Positions 1 through 5,223 of a stretch of DNA of 5,224 nt are shown here, one piece after another. Every line of letters begins with the position of its first letter. Within the stretch, counting starts at the first letter, position 1. The translations under genes were made by a program, and so were the position numbers. Location: contig DAIDAB010000151.1 in the NCBI GenBank assembly GCA_027310845.1, forward strand, positions 1-5,224, in the 5' to 3' direction. This stretch comes from a bacterium (GTDB lineage: Archaea; Thermoproteota; Nitrososphaeria; Nitrososphaerales; CADDZS01). The notes below the pieces were generated by a model, which worked only from the letters and a program-made list of their open reading frames with translations, was not told the origin of the DNA and searched no databases.

Positions 1-99
1 AAATCCGGTGGCAGTTCCGGTTGGATCGAGCGCCTTTTCTCGACGCACCCTCCGATTCCAGATCGAGTTAAGGCTCTCCTTGATACAGAAGTGCATTAA
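1..99 (+). CDS. C-terminal end of HtpX-like M48 zinc metalloprotease (partial)
   Basis: Frame 1 is open from the first base to TAA at 97-99 and encodes 32 residues, including the stretch LFSTHPPIPDRVKALLD. In M48 family peptidases (HtpX-like and related membrane or membrane-associated proteases) the chain typically ends with 'STHP(P) xxxRIxxL', just as here. The catalytic HExxH site and the membrane segments would lie upstream, outside the window, so activity cannot be judged. In the family these enzymes help with quality control of membrane proteins. There is no obvious terminator behind the stop, and the next gene has its own promoter-like boxes. The identification rests on one short but characteristic tail. 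Whether it is true HtpX or another M48 member is not resolved, so no symbol is given. Confidence 0.75.
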   Translation, partial: KSGGSSGWIERLFSTHPPIPDRVKALLDTEVH

Positions 100-109
100 C
101 CACTAGATA

Positions 110-138
110 TAGACAGTTCATTGTGGTATCTTTATATC
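110..138 (+). promoter_or_regulatory. Putative sigma70-type promoter of the 65-aa gene
   Basis: TAGACA at 110-115 matches the -35 consensus at 5 of 6 positions. It is followed after 17 bases by TATATC at 133-138, which matches the -10 consensus at 4 of 6. Transcription would start near 145, giving a leader of about 30 bases with the SD sequence AGGAGG at 163-168. The same stretch holds a 6-base inverted repeat, GATATA 106-111 and TATATC 133-138, that could be an operator or chance. The position just after the M48 stop and before an isolated gene with its own terminator supports the call. No experimental evidence. Confidence 0.4.
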
Positions 139-176
139 GGCTGTTCTCGAAACCAAATGAATAGGAGGAACACATA

Positions 177-374
177 ATGACACGAGTTCTGTATTTTTCC
201 CCCCAAAAAGGATATGTTAATGGGAAGACTATTAACGACGAGGGGAAGATAACCAATAATAACGCAGGAACCGGTGATGGGAACTTTTGCTCTTGCGGCG
301 GATGCAAGGGAATGCACCCGCAGAAAACGCGAAATAAGTGGTGGTGGAAGAAACTCGTCACCCAATTGGGATAA
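177..374 (+). CDS. Small Cys-containing orphan protein, 65 aa
   Basis: The start is well supported: AGGAGG at 163-168 lies 8 bases before ATG 177, and the reading frame ends in TAA 372-374, ten bases before a strong terminator. I do not recognise the protein. Residues 1-36 are polar and rich in Gly, Asn and Thr. Residues 38-47 read CSCGGCKGMH, a compact C-x-C-x2-C-x3-H cluster that could bind a metal or be modified. The C-terminus is basic and aromatic, with three consecutive Trp (55-57) flanked by Lys. No signal peptide or membrane segment is apparent. A zinc-knuckle-like protein, a metallothionein-like protein or a peptide precursor are all possible, and nothing chooses between them. It seems to be its own transcription unit. 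Overlapping minus-strand frames have no comparable start signals. It is very likely a real gene of unknown role. Confidence 0.72.
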   Translation: MTRVLYFSPQKGYVNGKTINDEGKITNNNAGTGDGNFCSCGGCKGMHPQKTRNKWWWKKLVTQLG

Positions 375-383
375 AGTCATACG

Positions 384-414
384 GATGGCCTGTCGCGCGA
401 CAGGCCATCTTTTT
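384..414 (+). terminator. Intrinsic (Rho-independent) terminator after the 65-aa gene
   Basis: GATGGCCTGTCG (384-395) is followed by CG and its exact reverse complement CGACAGGCCATC (398-409). In practice this is an 11-bp stem with a 4-base GCGC loop. Five T residues follow directly (410-414). The stem is GC-rich and perfect, which makes this the clearest regulatory element in the window. It closes the small gene and insulates it from the tRNA gene. On the opposite strand there is no good T-run, so it appears to act in the plus direction only. Confidence 0.93.
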
Positions 415-493
415 ATAATTACGTGCACAACCGTCTAAATTTTGATAGTGTTTTCAATACAGATTGATGTAGAGTCGAGTAACTATAAATATA

Positions 494-583
494 GGAGGCG
501 TCGCATAGTGGTCTAGTGCACCGCCTTGGAAAGGCGGCAGACCCGAAAGGGTCTCGAGAGTTCGAATCTCTCCGCCTCCGCCA
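494..583 (+). tRNA. tRNA-Ser (anticodon GGA)
   Basis: All class II tRNA parts are present. The acceptor stem GGAGGCG (494-500) pairs with CGCCTCC (573-579), followed by discriminator G580 and an encoded CCA (581-583). The anticodon stem CCGCC/GGCGG (521-525/533-537) encloses the loop TTGGAAA with anticodon GGA at 528-530, which reads UCC and UCU. The long variable arm typical of serine, AGACCC-GAAA-GGGTCT, spans 539-554. The T arm GAGAG-TTCGAAT-CTCTC covers 556-572. There is no intron. Upstream, TATAAA at 484-489 is close enough that it would start transcription almost at the mature 5' end; no clear -35 box accompanies it. A T-run at 591-595 follows the gene and may help termination. Being intact and stably folded, it should be functional. 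Confidence 0.97.
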
Positions 584-729
584 TTGATACTTTTTATCGG
601 TGTGTCCTAATTACCTTAGGCATGAGGCAGCAGTACGACCCAAGTGGTTCGAATCGCATTCGAACTTCTTCCATAAAGTCAGAAAGAAATCTTCGGGATT
701 CACATCGACGTGATACAATGTTCTTTAAC
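584..729 (+). other. Gap between tRNA-Ser and the nucleotidyltransferase, with T-arm-like hairpin
   Basis: The downstream reading frame stays open through this gap and back into the tRNA, but I treat that as chance. The translation is Arg/Ser-rich and contains the phrase SNRIRTSS, typical of sequence that is really tRNA-like, and a frame starting inside a tRNA is not credible. The gap holds TTTTTATCGG at 591-600, which recurs at 2515-2524. It also holds a perfect hairpin, GTTCGAAT (647-654), CGC, ATTCGAAC (658-665), built from the same heptamer as the T loop of the adjacent tRNA. ATG 622 is a possible alternative start for the next gene, with AGG only one base upstream, too close for a normal SD site. 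Confidence 0.5.
711..719 (+). promoter_or_regulatory. Possible extended -10 promoter of the nucleotidyltransferase operon
   Basis: TGATACAAT fits the extended -10 pattern TGnTATAAT, with five of six bases matching in the hexamer TACAAT (714-719). The -35 region about 17 bases upstream (CTTCGG, 691-696) is poor, as is common for extended -10 promoters. Transcription would begin near 726, only a few bases ahead of ATG 730, giving an essentially leaderless message. That would explain why no SD sequence precedes the gene. Weak evidence; readthrough from the tRNA promoter is an alternative. Confidence 0.28.
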
Positions 730-1992
730 ATGGAGGGTCCAAACAAACCTGAAGAGTCGCCCGAAAACTTAGACACGAAGATTTCAATTAACACAGTCGA
801 GCATGCGATTGAGGAGGTTTTACCAATCCGTTCTCTGGTTGAGATTTTCGGACCGGAAACCTATTTGATTGGAGGTGCAGTTAGAGATTTGATTTTGGGG
901 GACAATATTAGCAATAAAGATTTTGATCTCATGACCAGAGCTTCCTCTGAAGAAGTCCTGGAAAAGCTCAACACAACAGGTTTCTCAGAGGCACAGGGCG
1001 TAAAATTTGGAGACAAGCAGTATTCGATGAGGGAGGGCACCGGCGTTATCAATTTGCTATTAGACGGAAGACAGATTCAAGTTGGGTTTAAGGGCGAACA
1101 GAGCATAGAAAGTCTCATTGAGGGGGGCGATGTAAATCTGAATTGCTGCGCGTTCTCTCTCGGGACCAAGAAGATAATAAATCCGGATGTCTTTAATGAA
1201 ATCCTGGAACATAGATTGCTGTTTTGCAATACTGAACTCGCAAAGAATGATCCTATGAAGATAGTTAGTGCGCTAAAGATTATTTCAAGGATGCCTGATA
1301 TTCAAGTAGATGAAAAGACTCAAGATGTTATTTCGCAAGGACTACCCAAACTTATTGATTTCTTTAAAGAACACCCTGACCGCCGGCATAAACTTGCTCA
1401 AGTATTCGGAAACATTACTTCTGGAGAGGTCGTCAAAATATTTTCTACAATCGACACCCGTGGCGTTCTTGATGGATTGGAAACTCCACGGATTAAGCCC
1501 GAGATATCAGACGGGTACATATCTTCTTTCATTGAAGATGTACCTAGTGACATAAAACAGAAAATCTCAGATCTCATCAGAGAAAAATTCGGTGCTCGTT
1601 TAGAGGAAGACAAACTTTTCAATGCGAAAGTCAAATCAGCTGTTTATAAGACAAATGAACAAAGAGATGTTGTAGCGTGTTGTTTGATGGATGGCAAGAG
1701 AATATATCTCGCTTCAGCTATTGATTCGGTCGAAATTGTCGATATCGTCGCAAATCTATGTGAACACAATGATAAAATCTGGACGACCATTTCTCCGAGT
1801 CGCAACCTGCTTATCAGTCTTTCCTTGAAAGCCGGACTTCGCCCAGTCACTGATCCCTCCGTGCTTAAGAAGATTTTGATTAGTAATTATCCTGAATATG
1901 ACGACAAGATTGTTACCGAAATGGTGCGCGGGCGTTTGATTTTCACCAAATCCGGCTCTAATGATGCTCCGCAGATCCTGCTCACTTCATAA
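730..1992 (+). CDS. Divergent class II nucleotidyltransferase (CCA-adding enzyme / poly(A) polymerase type)
   Basis: Numbering from ATG 730 (420 residues), the head domain shows LIGGAVRDLILG (46-57), matching the family's GGxVRDxLLG, and the metal-binding DxD in KDFDLMT (D64, D66). A strand IQVGFKGE (115-122) lies where CCA enzymes have 'TFRxE'. GGDVNLN (132-138) stands where the family has RRDFTIN, and NDPMKIVSALK (173-183) where it has EDxxRxxRAxR. Spacing between the motifs is like that of bacterial CCA enzymes, so the fold is secure. Both nucleotide-selecting motifs are altered, so true CCA addition is doubtful. Residues 200-290 are helical-looking; 290-420 I do not recognise. The family adds nucleotides to RNA 3' ends (tRNA CCA repair or tailing) in the cytoplasm. 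The start is uncertain: ATG 718 and ATG 622 are in frame, none has a good SD sequence, and 730 suits the extended -10. It is the first gene of an operon with the 2H phosphoesterase. Confidence 0.88.
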   Translation: MEGPNKPEESPENLDTKISINTVEHAIEEVLPIRSLVEIFGPETYLIGGAVRDLILGDNISNKDFDLMTRASSEEVLEKLNTTGFSEAQGVKFGDKQYSMREGTGVINLLLDGRQIQVGFKGEQSIESLIEGGDVNLNCCAFSLGTKKIINPDVFNEILEHRLLFCNTELAKNDPMKIVSALKIISRMPDIQVDEKTQDVISQGLPKLIDFFKEHPDRRHKLAQVFGNITSGEVVKIFSTIDTRGVLDGLETPRIKPEISDGYISSFIEDVPSDIKQKISDLIREKFGARLEEDKLFNAKVKSAVYKTNEQRDVVACCLMDGKRIYLASAIDSVEIVDIVANLCEHNDKIWTTISPSRNLLISLSLKAGLRPVTDPSVLKKILISNYPEYDDKIVTEMVRGRLIFTKSGSNDAPQILLTS

Positions 1993-1995
1993 GGT

Positions 1996-2511
1996 ATGAA
2001 AGAAAATACTGGGTACATCGCAGTTGAATTTGATGACACACAAAAACAGAAAATCATTCGTTGGTCATCGCAAATTCCTGAACGCGACATCGCACGAGCA
2101 GTGATAGAAGGGAAAGATGAGGGTGGTAACGTCACCGGAAAGCTCCATCTCACATTGTTTTATGGTCTTGACGAGGATTCCTTGAATCAAGATGAACTGA
2201 ATGATTTCATTGCGCGATTGGACATCTCGTCTGTCGATGTGATTGATGTTGGCATATTTCCGGTGGAAGAATTTGATTGCAATGCGCTCTATCTGGAGGT
2301 GTCAGATGAGTCTGGAGAGTTAAAATCGGCACATGAACGCTTAGAAGCATTCCCATATATCCCAAAATATCAGAAGCCTGATTTCAGGCCGCATATTACT
2401 CTTGCATATGTCGGAAAAGATTTCGATACCAACTCTCTCACAGACGACTTTCCGAGGAATCTTTTGGTGAAGGCAATTACGCATTTCCGAAAGACTGCCT
2501 CGATATCTTAG
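1996..2511 (+). CDS. 2H phosphoesterase superfamily protein (LigT / 2'-5' RNA ligase-like)
   Basis: The 171-residue protein carries the two hallmark HxT/S motifs: HLTLFYG at 51-57 (H51, T53) and RPHITLAYV at 131-139 (H133, T135), about 80 residues apart as usual. N-terminal TGYIAVEFDD forms the typical first strand, and family length is about 170-190, so it looks complete. 2H enzymes hydrolyse or ligate 2'-5' bonds and cyclic phosphates in RNA ends or small nucleotides. The subtype here most resembles phage- and accessory-encoded '2'-5' RNA ligase family' proteins; the natural substrate is not predictable. ATG 1996 follows the upstream stop by only 3 bases, and the AAGG spanning the stop is too close for a normal SD site, which suggests translational coupling. 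Both genes therefore probably work in one RNA-end pathway. TTTTTT follows the stop (2514-2519) without a convincing hairpin. Confidence 0.9.
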   Translation: MKENTGYIAVEFDDTQKQKIIRWSSQIPERDIARAVIEGKDEGGNVTGKLHLTLFYGLDEDSLNQDELNDFIARLDISSVDVIDVGIFPVEEFDCNALYLEVSDESGELKSAHERLEAFPYIPKYQKPDFRPHITLAYVGKDFDTNSLTDDFPRNLLVKAITHFRKTASIS

Positions 2512-2632
2512 TATTTTTTATCGGACCAATGTGGAAACCAATATTTTGCAACGTGTTTTCAGTTCGAATCCCTGCGCTATAGATATAGTCCCGGAGTGGA
2601 AAGTTCAAATCTCTTTGCGGTCAAAACTCTCG

Positions 2633-2714
2633 GGGATTCGAACCAAATATTCGGAATAAAATCATGATGTTTTAAGTCATATGGCGAAGGGGCGACCCAT
2701 CGGGTTCGAATCCC
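2633..2714. repeat. 12-bp perfect inverted repeat made of two opposed T-arm sequences
   Basis: GGGATTCGAACC (2633-2644) is the exact reverse complement of GGTTCGAATCCC (2703-2714), separated by 58 bases. Each arm is a tRNA T-loop core with its flanking stem bases, pointing away from the other. This could be head-to-head tRNA remnants, a recombination footprint, or ends of a small mobile unit. Confidence 0.6.
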
Positions 2715-2727
2715 TCCCTCTCCGCCC
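2702..2727 (+). repeat. tRNA 3'-end fragment resembling tRNA-Ser 3' end (att-like direct repeat)
   Basis: Aligned without gaps to bases 558-583 of the tRNA-Ser gene, this 26-base segment is identical at 21 positions, including GTTCGAATC and TCCGCC at the end. It ends in CCC rather than CCA and has no matching 5' half nearby, so it is not a working tRNA. It could be the far boundary of an element inserted at tRNA-Ser or a remnant of another serine-type tRNA. Conserved T-loop bases account for much of the identity. Confidence 0.45.
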
Positions 2728-2844
2728 GAACGTGAGCCCGTGTTACGCGACCGTCCCGCCTTGTAAATCAAGGGTCTTGTGAAGTGTCTCGTTTTCTGAA
2801 AAAGTTGAGGGCGAAGGGACGTCCGAACTTTTCCACTGGACCCG

Positions 2845-5223
2845 TTATTGCGGAGACGGTGAGCCGCCTGTCAGGAGATTTCTAAATTCAACGTGGCCAT
2901 TCGCCATCAGGCGGCTAATTAATTCCTTTGCTTCTGTTTTTGCCTCTTCTTCAGGTGACTCGAGCGCGGTAGAGATTATGGAGTTCACTGCATCCTTATT
3001 GCCGAAGACCAGCCAGGTATGCCGATCACCGAGAGTTAATTTCCCAAGTATTTTTATAACCGCTACAGGAAAGGTCTTTACCAGTTCAACCAATCGCTTC
3101 GCTATATAGTGATCAGCATTAGTCCTCGGCTCACCAATCTCAAGTGCCCTTAGATATTGTTCGCAGCTCCAGAGATCGTCAAAATCTCCTGACGCAAACC
3201 ACCATCCAAACGCAGACATCTCCCCCGCATATTCCACTTTGTCAGCTGCCGTCTCTGCGACCGTAAGTCGCTGATCCAACAATGCTTTGAGCTGCGTCTG
3301 TGCTTCTACAGGCAGAACCGAATTGTCGCTCAGCAGGCTACGCCCTATAAAATCCAGTGCGAACTGGCGCGATTTCGCATCAGCAGTATTCCAAAATTCC
3401 ACAATAAGCTCGTCGTCTAAGGCAAGCTTGCCTCGCCAATAAAAAACCATTAAGTGCTGTGTGAGTCTCTCATCCTCGCTTACATGACGCATCTTTCTAC
3501 CACTACCGATATTTCGTATCGCTTCCAGATATCGACTCTTTAGTACAAGTAAGGGCTCGTTATACGCATCTGCATAAACCATATATGCCTGCCATGCAGC
3601 AAGATACAAAGGATCTTCAAATCTCCCAGGTGGCCAAATGGCGTCCAGATGGGCAATGGTCCATGCGCGATCCATCATAAGAATCCAAGGGAAGAAACGT
3701 CCATAAATGGCTCGTACTGCGATTGAGCTATCTGCTGCTGGATCCAGGTGCTTCTCGAGAACTCTTTGTAGCTCAGGCATCACTTGGAATCCCTCCTTTT
3801 TGAGGCGCTCTTTACCACCCTCCGTTTCCTCGATATTTCTGTACACCCAAAGTCCATACTCCATGGCAGCATTCATTGCTTCACCGCGTACGGTGTTAAT
3901 CGCTAGTGTGTATGCATCATCGACAAACGCCCCGTCTTTAGTGCGCTCTTCAGCTGGAGTCGGGTTTGGGTCTTCTGTTAGAAGCTCAATTATTTTCCAA
4001 ATGATATCTCTCATTTCGAAGGGGGCGGAAGTGCTAAGTCCTCTCGACACGAGAGATCCTATCGTTCTCCTGGTCCAACCCCAGTCTGGATCTTGATCCA
4101 TGACACCCCCTTGTCGTCCTGGCATCTCTCGTGGTTGAGCCATCACCCACGTACTTAGTTCTAGCAAAGCCACCCAACTAACTGCAGCATTGTTTTGGGC
4201 GAGATTATAGAAGCCATCGAGATACGAGCGCACATAGGTCGGATCTAATTCTTTAAATTTTTCTGCAAGCGGCTCAAAGTACTCCGGATCGAGTTTTACA
4301 GCAGCAGATATGTCTCGACCCAGACCTTCTTTTGTTGGTCCGAAGTCAAAACGGTTTCCGGTGGGCTTCCACGTCTTTAGGAGCTCAAACATTTTCTCTG
4401 ATCCCATGTCGATGAGACTCTTTGCATTTGTGACGCTTGTCGGTCCAACGTAAGAACTGGAATATGAGGAGAAGTCCGGGTGATCAGGTGCTCCAAATTT
4501 TGTGACCAAGTCATCGTATCGTTGTTTCCATGTGCCAGTCAGGTGATCTTTGAAGTGTGATAGTCGATCACGTTTCCAGACTTCTAAGATGCGTAGTGCC
4601 TGTTCATCCGTCAGTTCACGTCGTGCCCTGTCTGCCTCAATTGCCTTCTGGAATCGAGAAGCGTCTTCGATCATACCCAGAACTTTCTCTTGTTGGTCTG
4701 GGCTCAGTACTTCAAAACCACTCTGCGCTAAACCTGCATATTCATGACGAAAGTCAGATTCTTCGAGTATGTCTCTATTGAGAAGTCGTTCAGCAACCAG
4801 TGTCGATTCTAGAGTCGGGAATTGACTAATGAGATACATACTTATTCGACGGAATATGATCCATTTATAGCTTTCCAGTTTTGCAACGATTTCTTTCAGA
4901 GCCGTAGGATTACTTTCTATAATCTTTAGTGCTGTATCGCGCACCGCAGTAACCAGAGAGTTTTCAACTTGGTCAAATTGATGGTTTTGCGAGTGATTTT
5001 CTATTGCTGGGCGCCAAACTTGCGATATGTCGTTATAACTATTTTCTTTGTCTGGAATGTCGTGATCCGGGTATGAAAGTCGGACATAGTCGAGAAGCAG
5101 CTTCGACACAAGGTCGAGTGCGCGATTTGCATCAAGCTCAATGAGCTTAGGAAACTCTTCTTTAAGAAATTGCGAATACTGCCATTCATCTAGTCGCGCT
5201 TGGGGCTTAATCGATCTGTACAT
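2845..5223 (-). CDS. C-terminal part of a large helical-repeat protein, possibly an ATPase-linked defence sensor (probably 5'-partial)
   Basis: 792 codons are open from the window edge to TAA at 2847-2845. The first ATG (5223-5221) sits two bases from the edge, so it may well be internal and the gene longer. The protein is soluble and almost wholly alpha-helical in character, with many Trp and Leu and no Walker A motif, membrane segment or signal peptide. Recognisable blocks are DPDWGWTRR (378-386), LLTEDPNPTP (414-423), INTVRGEAM (442-450) and FPWILMMDRAW (511-521), followed by an AAWQAY block (542-547). From memory, very similar blocks occur in the C-terminal half of very large bacterial proteins that often have an N-terminal NTPase, some of them in defence islands. 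I cannot confirm this by search. It faces the RNA-processing operon convergently and is not co-transcribed with it. Function is otherwise unknown. Confidence 0.82.
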   Translation of the reverse strand: MYRSIKPQARLDEWQYSQFLKEEFPKLIELDANRALDLVSKLLLDYVRLSYPDHDIPDKENSYNDISQVWRPAIENHSQNHQFDQVENSLVTAVRDTALKIIESNPTALKEIVAKLESYKWIIFRRISMYLISQFPTLESTLVAERLLNRDILEESDFRHEYAGLAQSGFEVLSPDQQEKVLGMIEDASRFQKAIEADRARRELTDEQALRILEVWKRDRLSHFKDHLTGTWKQRYDDLVTKFGAPDHPDFSSYSSSYVGPTSVTNAKSLIDMGSEKMFELLKTWKPTGNRFDFGPTKEGLGRDISAAVKLDPEYFEPLAEKFKELDPTYVRSYLDGFYNLAQNNAAVSWVALLELSTWVMAQPREMPGRQGGVMDQDPDWGWTRRTIGSLVSRGLSTSAPFEMRDIIWKIIELLTEDPNPTPAEERTKDGAFVDDAYTLAINTVRGEAMNAAMEYGLWVYRNIEETEGGKERLKKEGFQVMPELQRVLEKHLDPAADSSIAVRAIYGRFFPWILMMDRAWTIAHLDAIWPPGRFEDPLYLAAWQAYMVYADAYNEPLLVLKSRYLEAIRNIGSGRKMRHVSEDERLTQHLMVFYWRGKLALDDELIVEFWNTADAKSRQFALDFIGRSLLSDNSVLPVEAQTQLKALLDQRLTVAETAADKVEYAGEMSAFGWWFASGDFDDLWSCEQYLRALEIGEPRTNADHYIAKRLVELVKTFPVAVIKILGKLTLGDRHTWLVFGNKDAVNSIISTALESPEEEAKTEAKELISRLMANGHVEFRNLLTGGSPSPQ
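2862..2916 (-). other. 9-bp inverted repeat inside the 3' end of the large minus-strand gene
   Basis: AGCCGCCTG (2862-2870) and CAGGCGGCT (2908-2916) are perfect complements with a 37-base loop. They lie within about the last 25 codons, just before the stop. As RNA this GC-rich stem could protect the mRNA 3' end or act with the stop region as an atypical terminator. No T-run follows in the minus direction, so a standard intrinsic terminator is unlikely. Confidence 0.35.

Larger units (their letters stand above)
2512..2844. repeat. Gene-free region of degenerate tRNA-like fragments on both strands
   Basis: No credible gene lies here. A 64-codon minus-strand frame (2577-2771) translates into GEGGIRTR and KRFELSTPG phrases, recognisable as spurious products of T-arm sequence. 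Plus-strand T-loop-like copies are TTCGAAT at 2563-2569 and 2705-2711, and a variant, GTTCAAATC, at 2602-2610. A minus-strand copy is at 2636-2642. On the minus strand a loop CTTAAAA (2676-2670, Leu-UAA-like) lies 25 bases before that copy's T loop flank, the spacing of a long-variable-arm tRNA, but the stems are broken. On the plus strand CTTGTAA (2760-2766, Thr-UGU-like) is followed by GGGTC. None folds as a complete tRNA. A weak inverted repeat, AAAAGTT 2800-2806 and AACTTTT 2826-2832, could be a poor terminator for the minus-strand gene. Confidence 0.6.

Noticed and set aside
68..428. Two minus-strand frames (68-361 and 132-428) opposite the 65-aa gene
   Set aside because: They are antisense to a gene with strong start and stop signals, one crosses the terminator stem, and neither has a convincing SD sequence or familiar protein features.
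526..729. N-terminal extension of the nucleotidyltransferase reaching into the tRNA-Ser gene
   Set aside because: The frame is open but begins inside the tRNA anticodon arm, and the added residues are Arg/Ser-rich tRNA-like translation with no SD sequence. A later ATG (718 or 730) is far more likely.
2690..2727. A second working tRNA gene
   Set aside because: The T-loop and a plausible acceptor 3' strand are there, but the T stem is mismatched, no complementary 5' acceptor strand is found upstream, and the end is CCC.
2577..2771. 64-codon minus-strand frame as a gene
   Set aside because: Its GEGGIRTR and KRFELSTPG phrases are the usual by-products of translating T-arm sequence. There is no SD site, and the DNA is explained by tRNA-like fragments.
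2799..2832. Intrinsic terminator for the large minus-strand gene
   Set aside because: The 7-bp stem is A/T-only apart from one pair, the loop is 19 bases, and the T-run is part of the stem, so it is too weak to call as a feature.
3707..4781. Plus-strand frames of 65-129 codons opposite the large minus-strand gene
   Set aside because: They are shadows of a long coding frame, with Ser/Arg-rich low-quality translations and no start signals.
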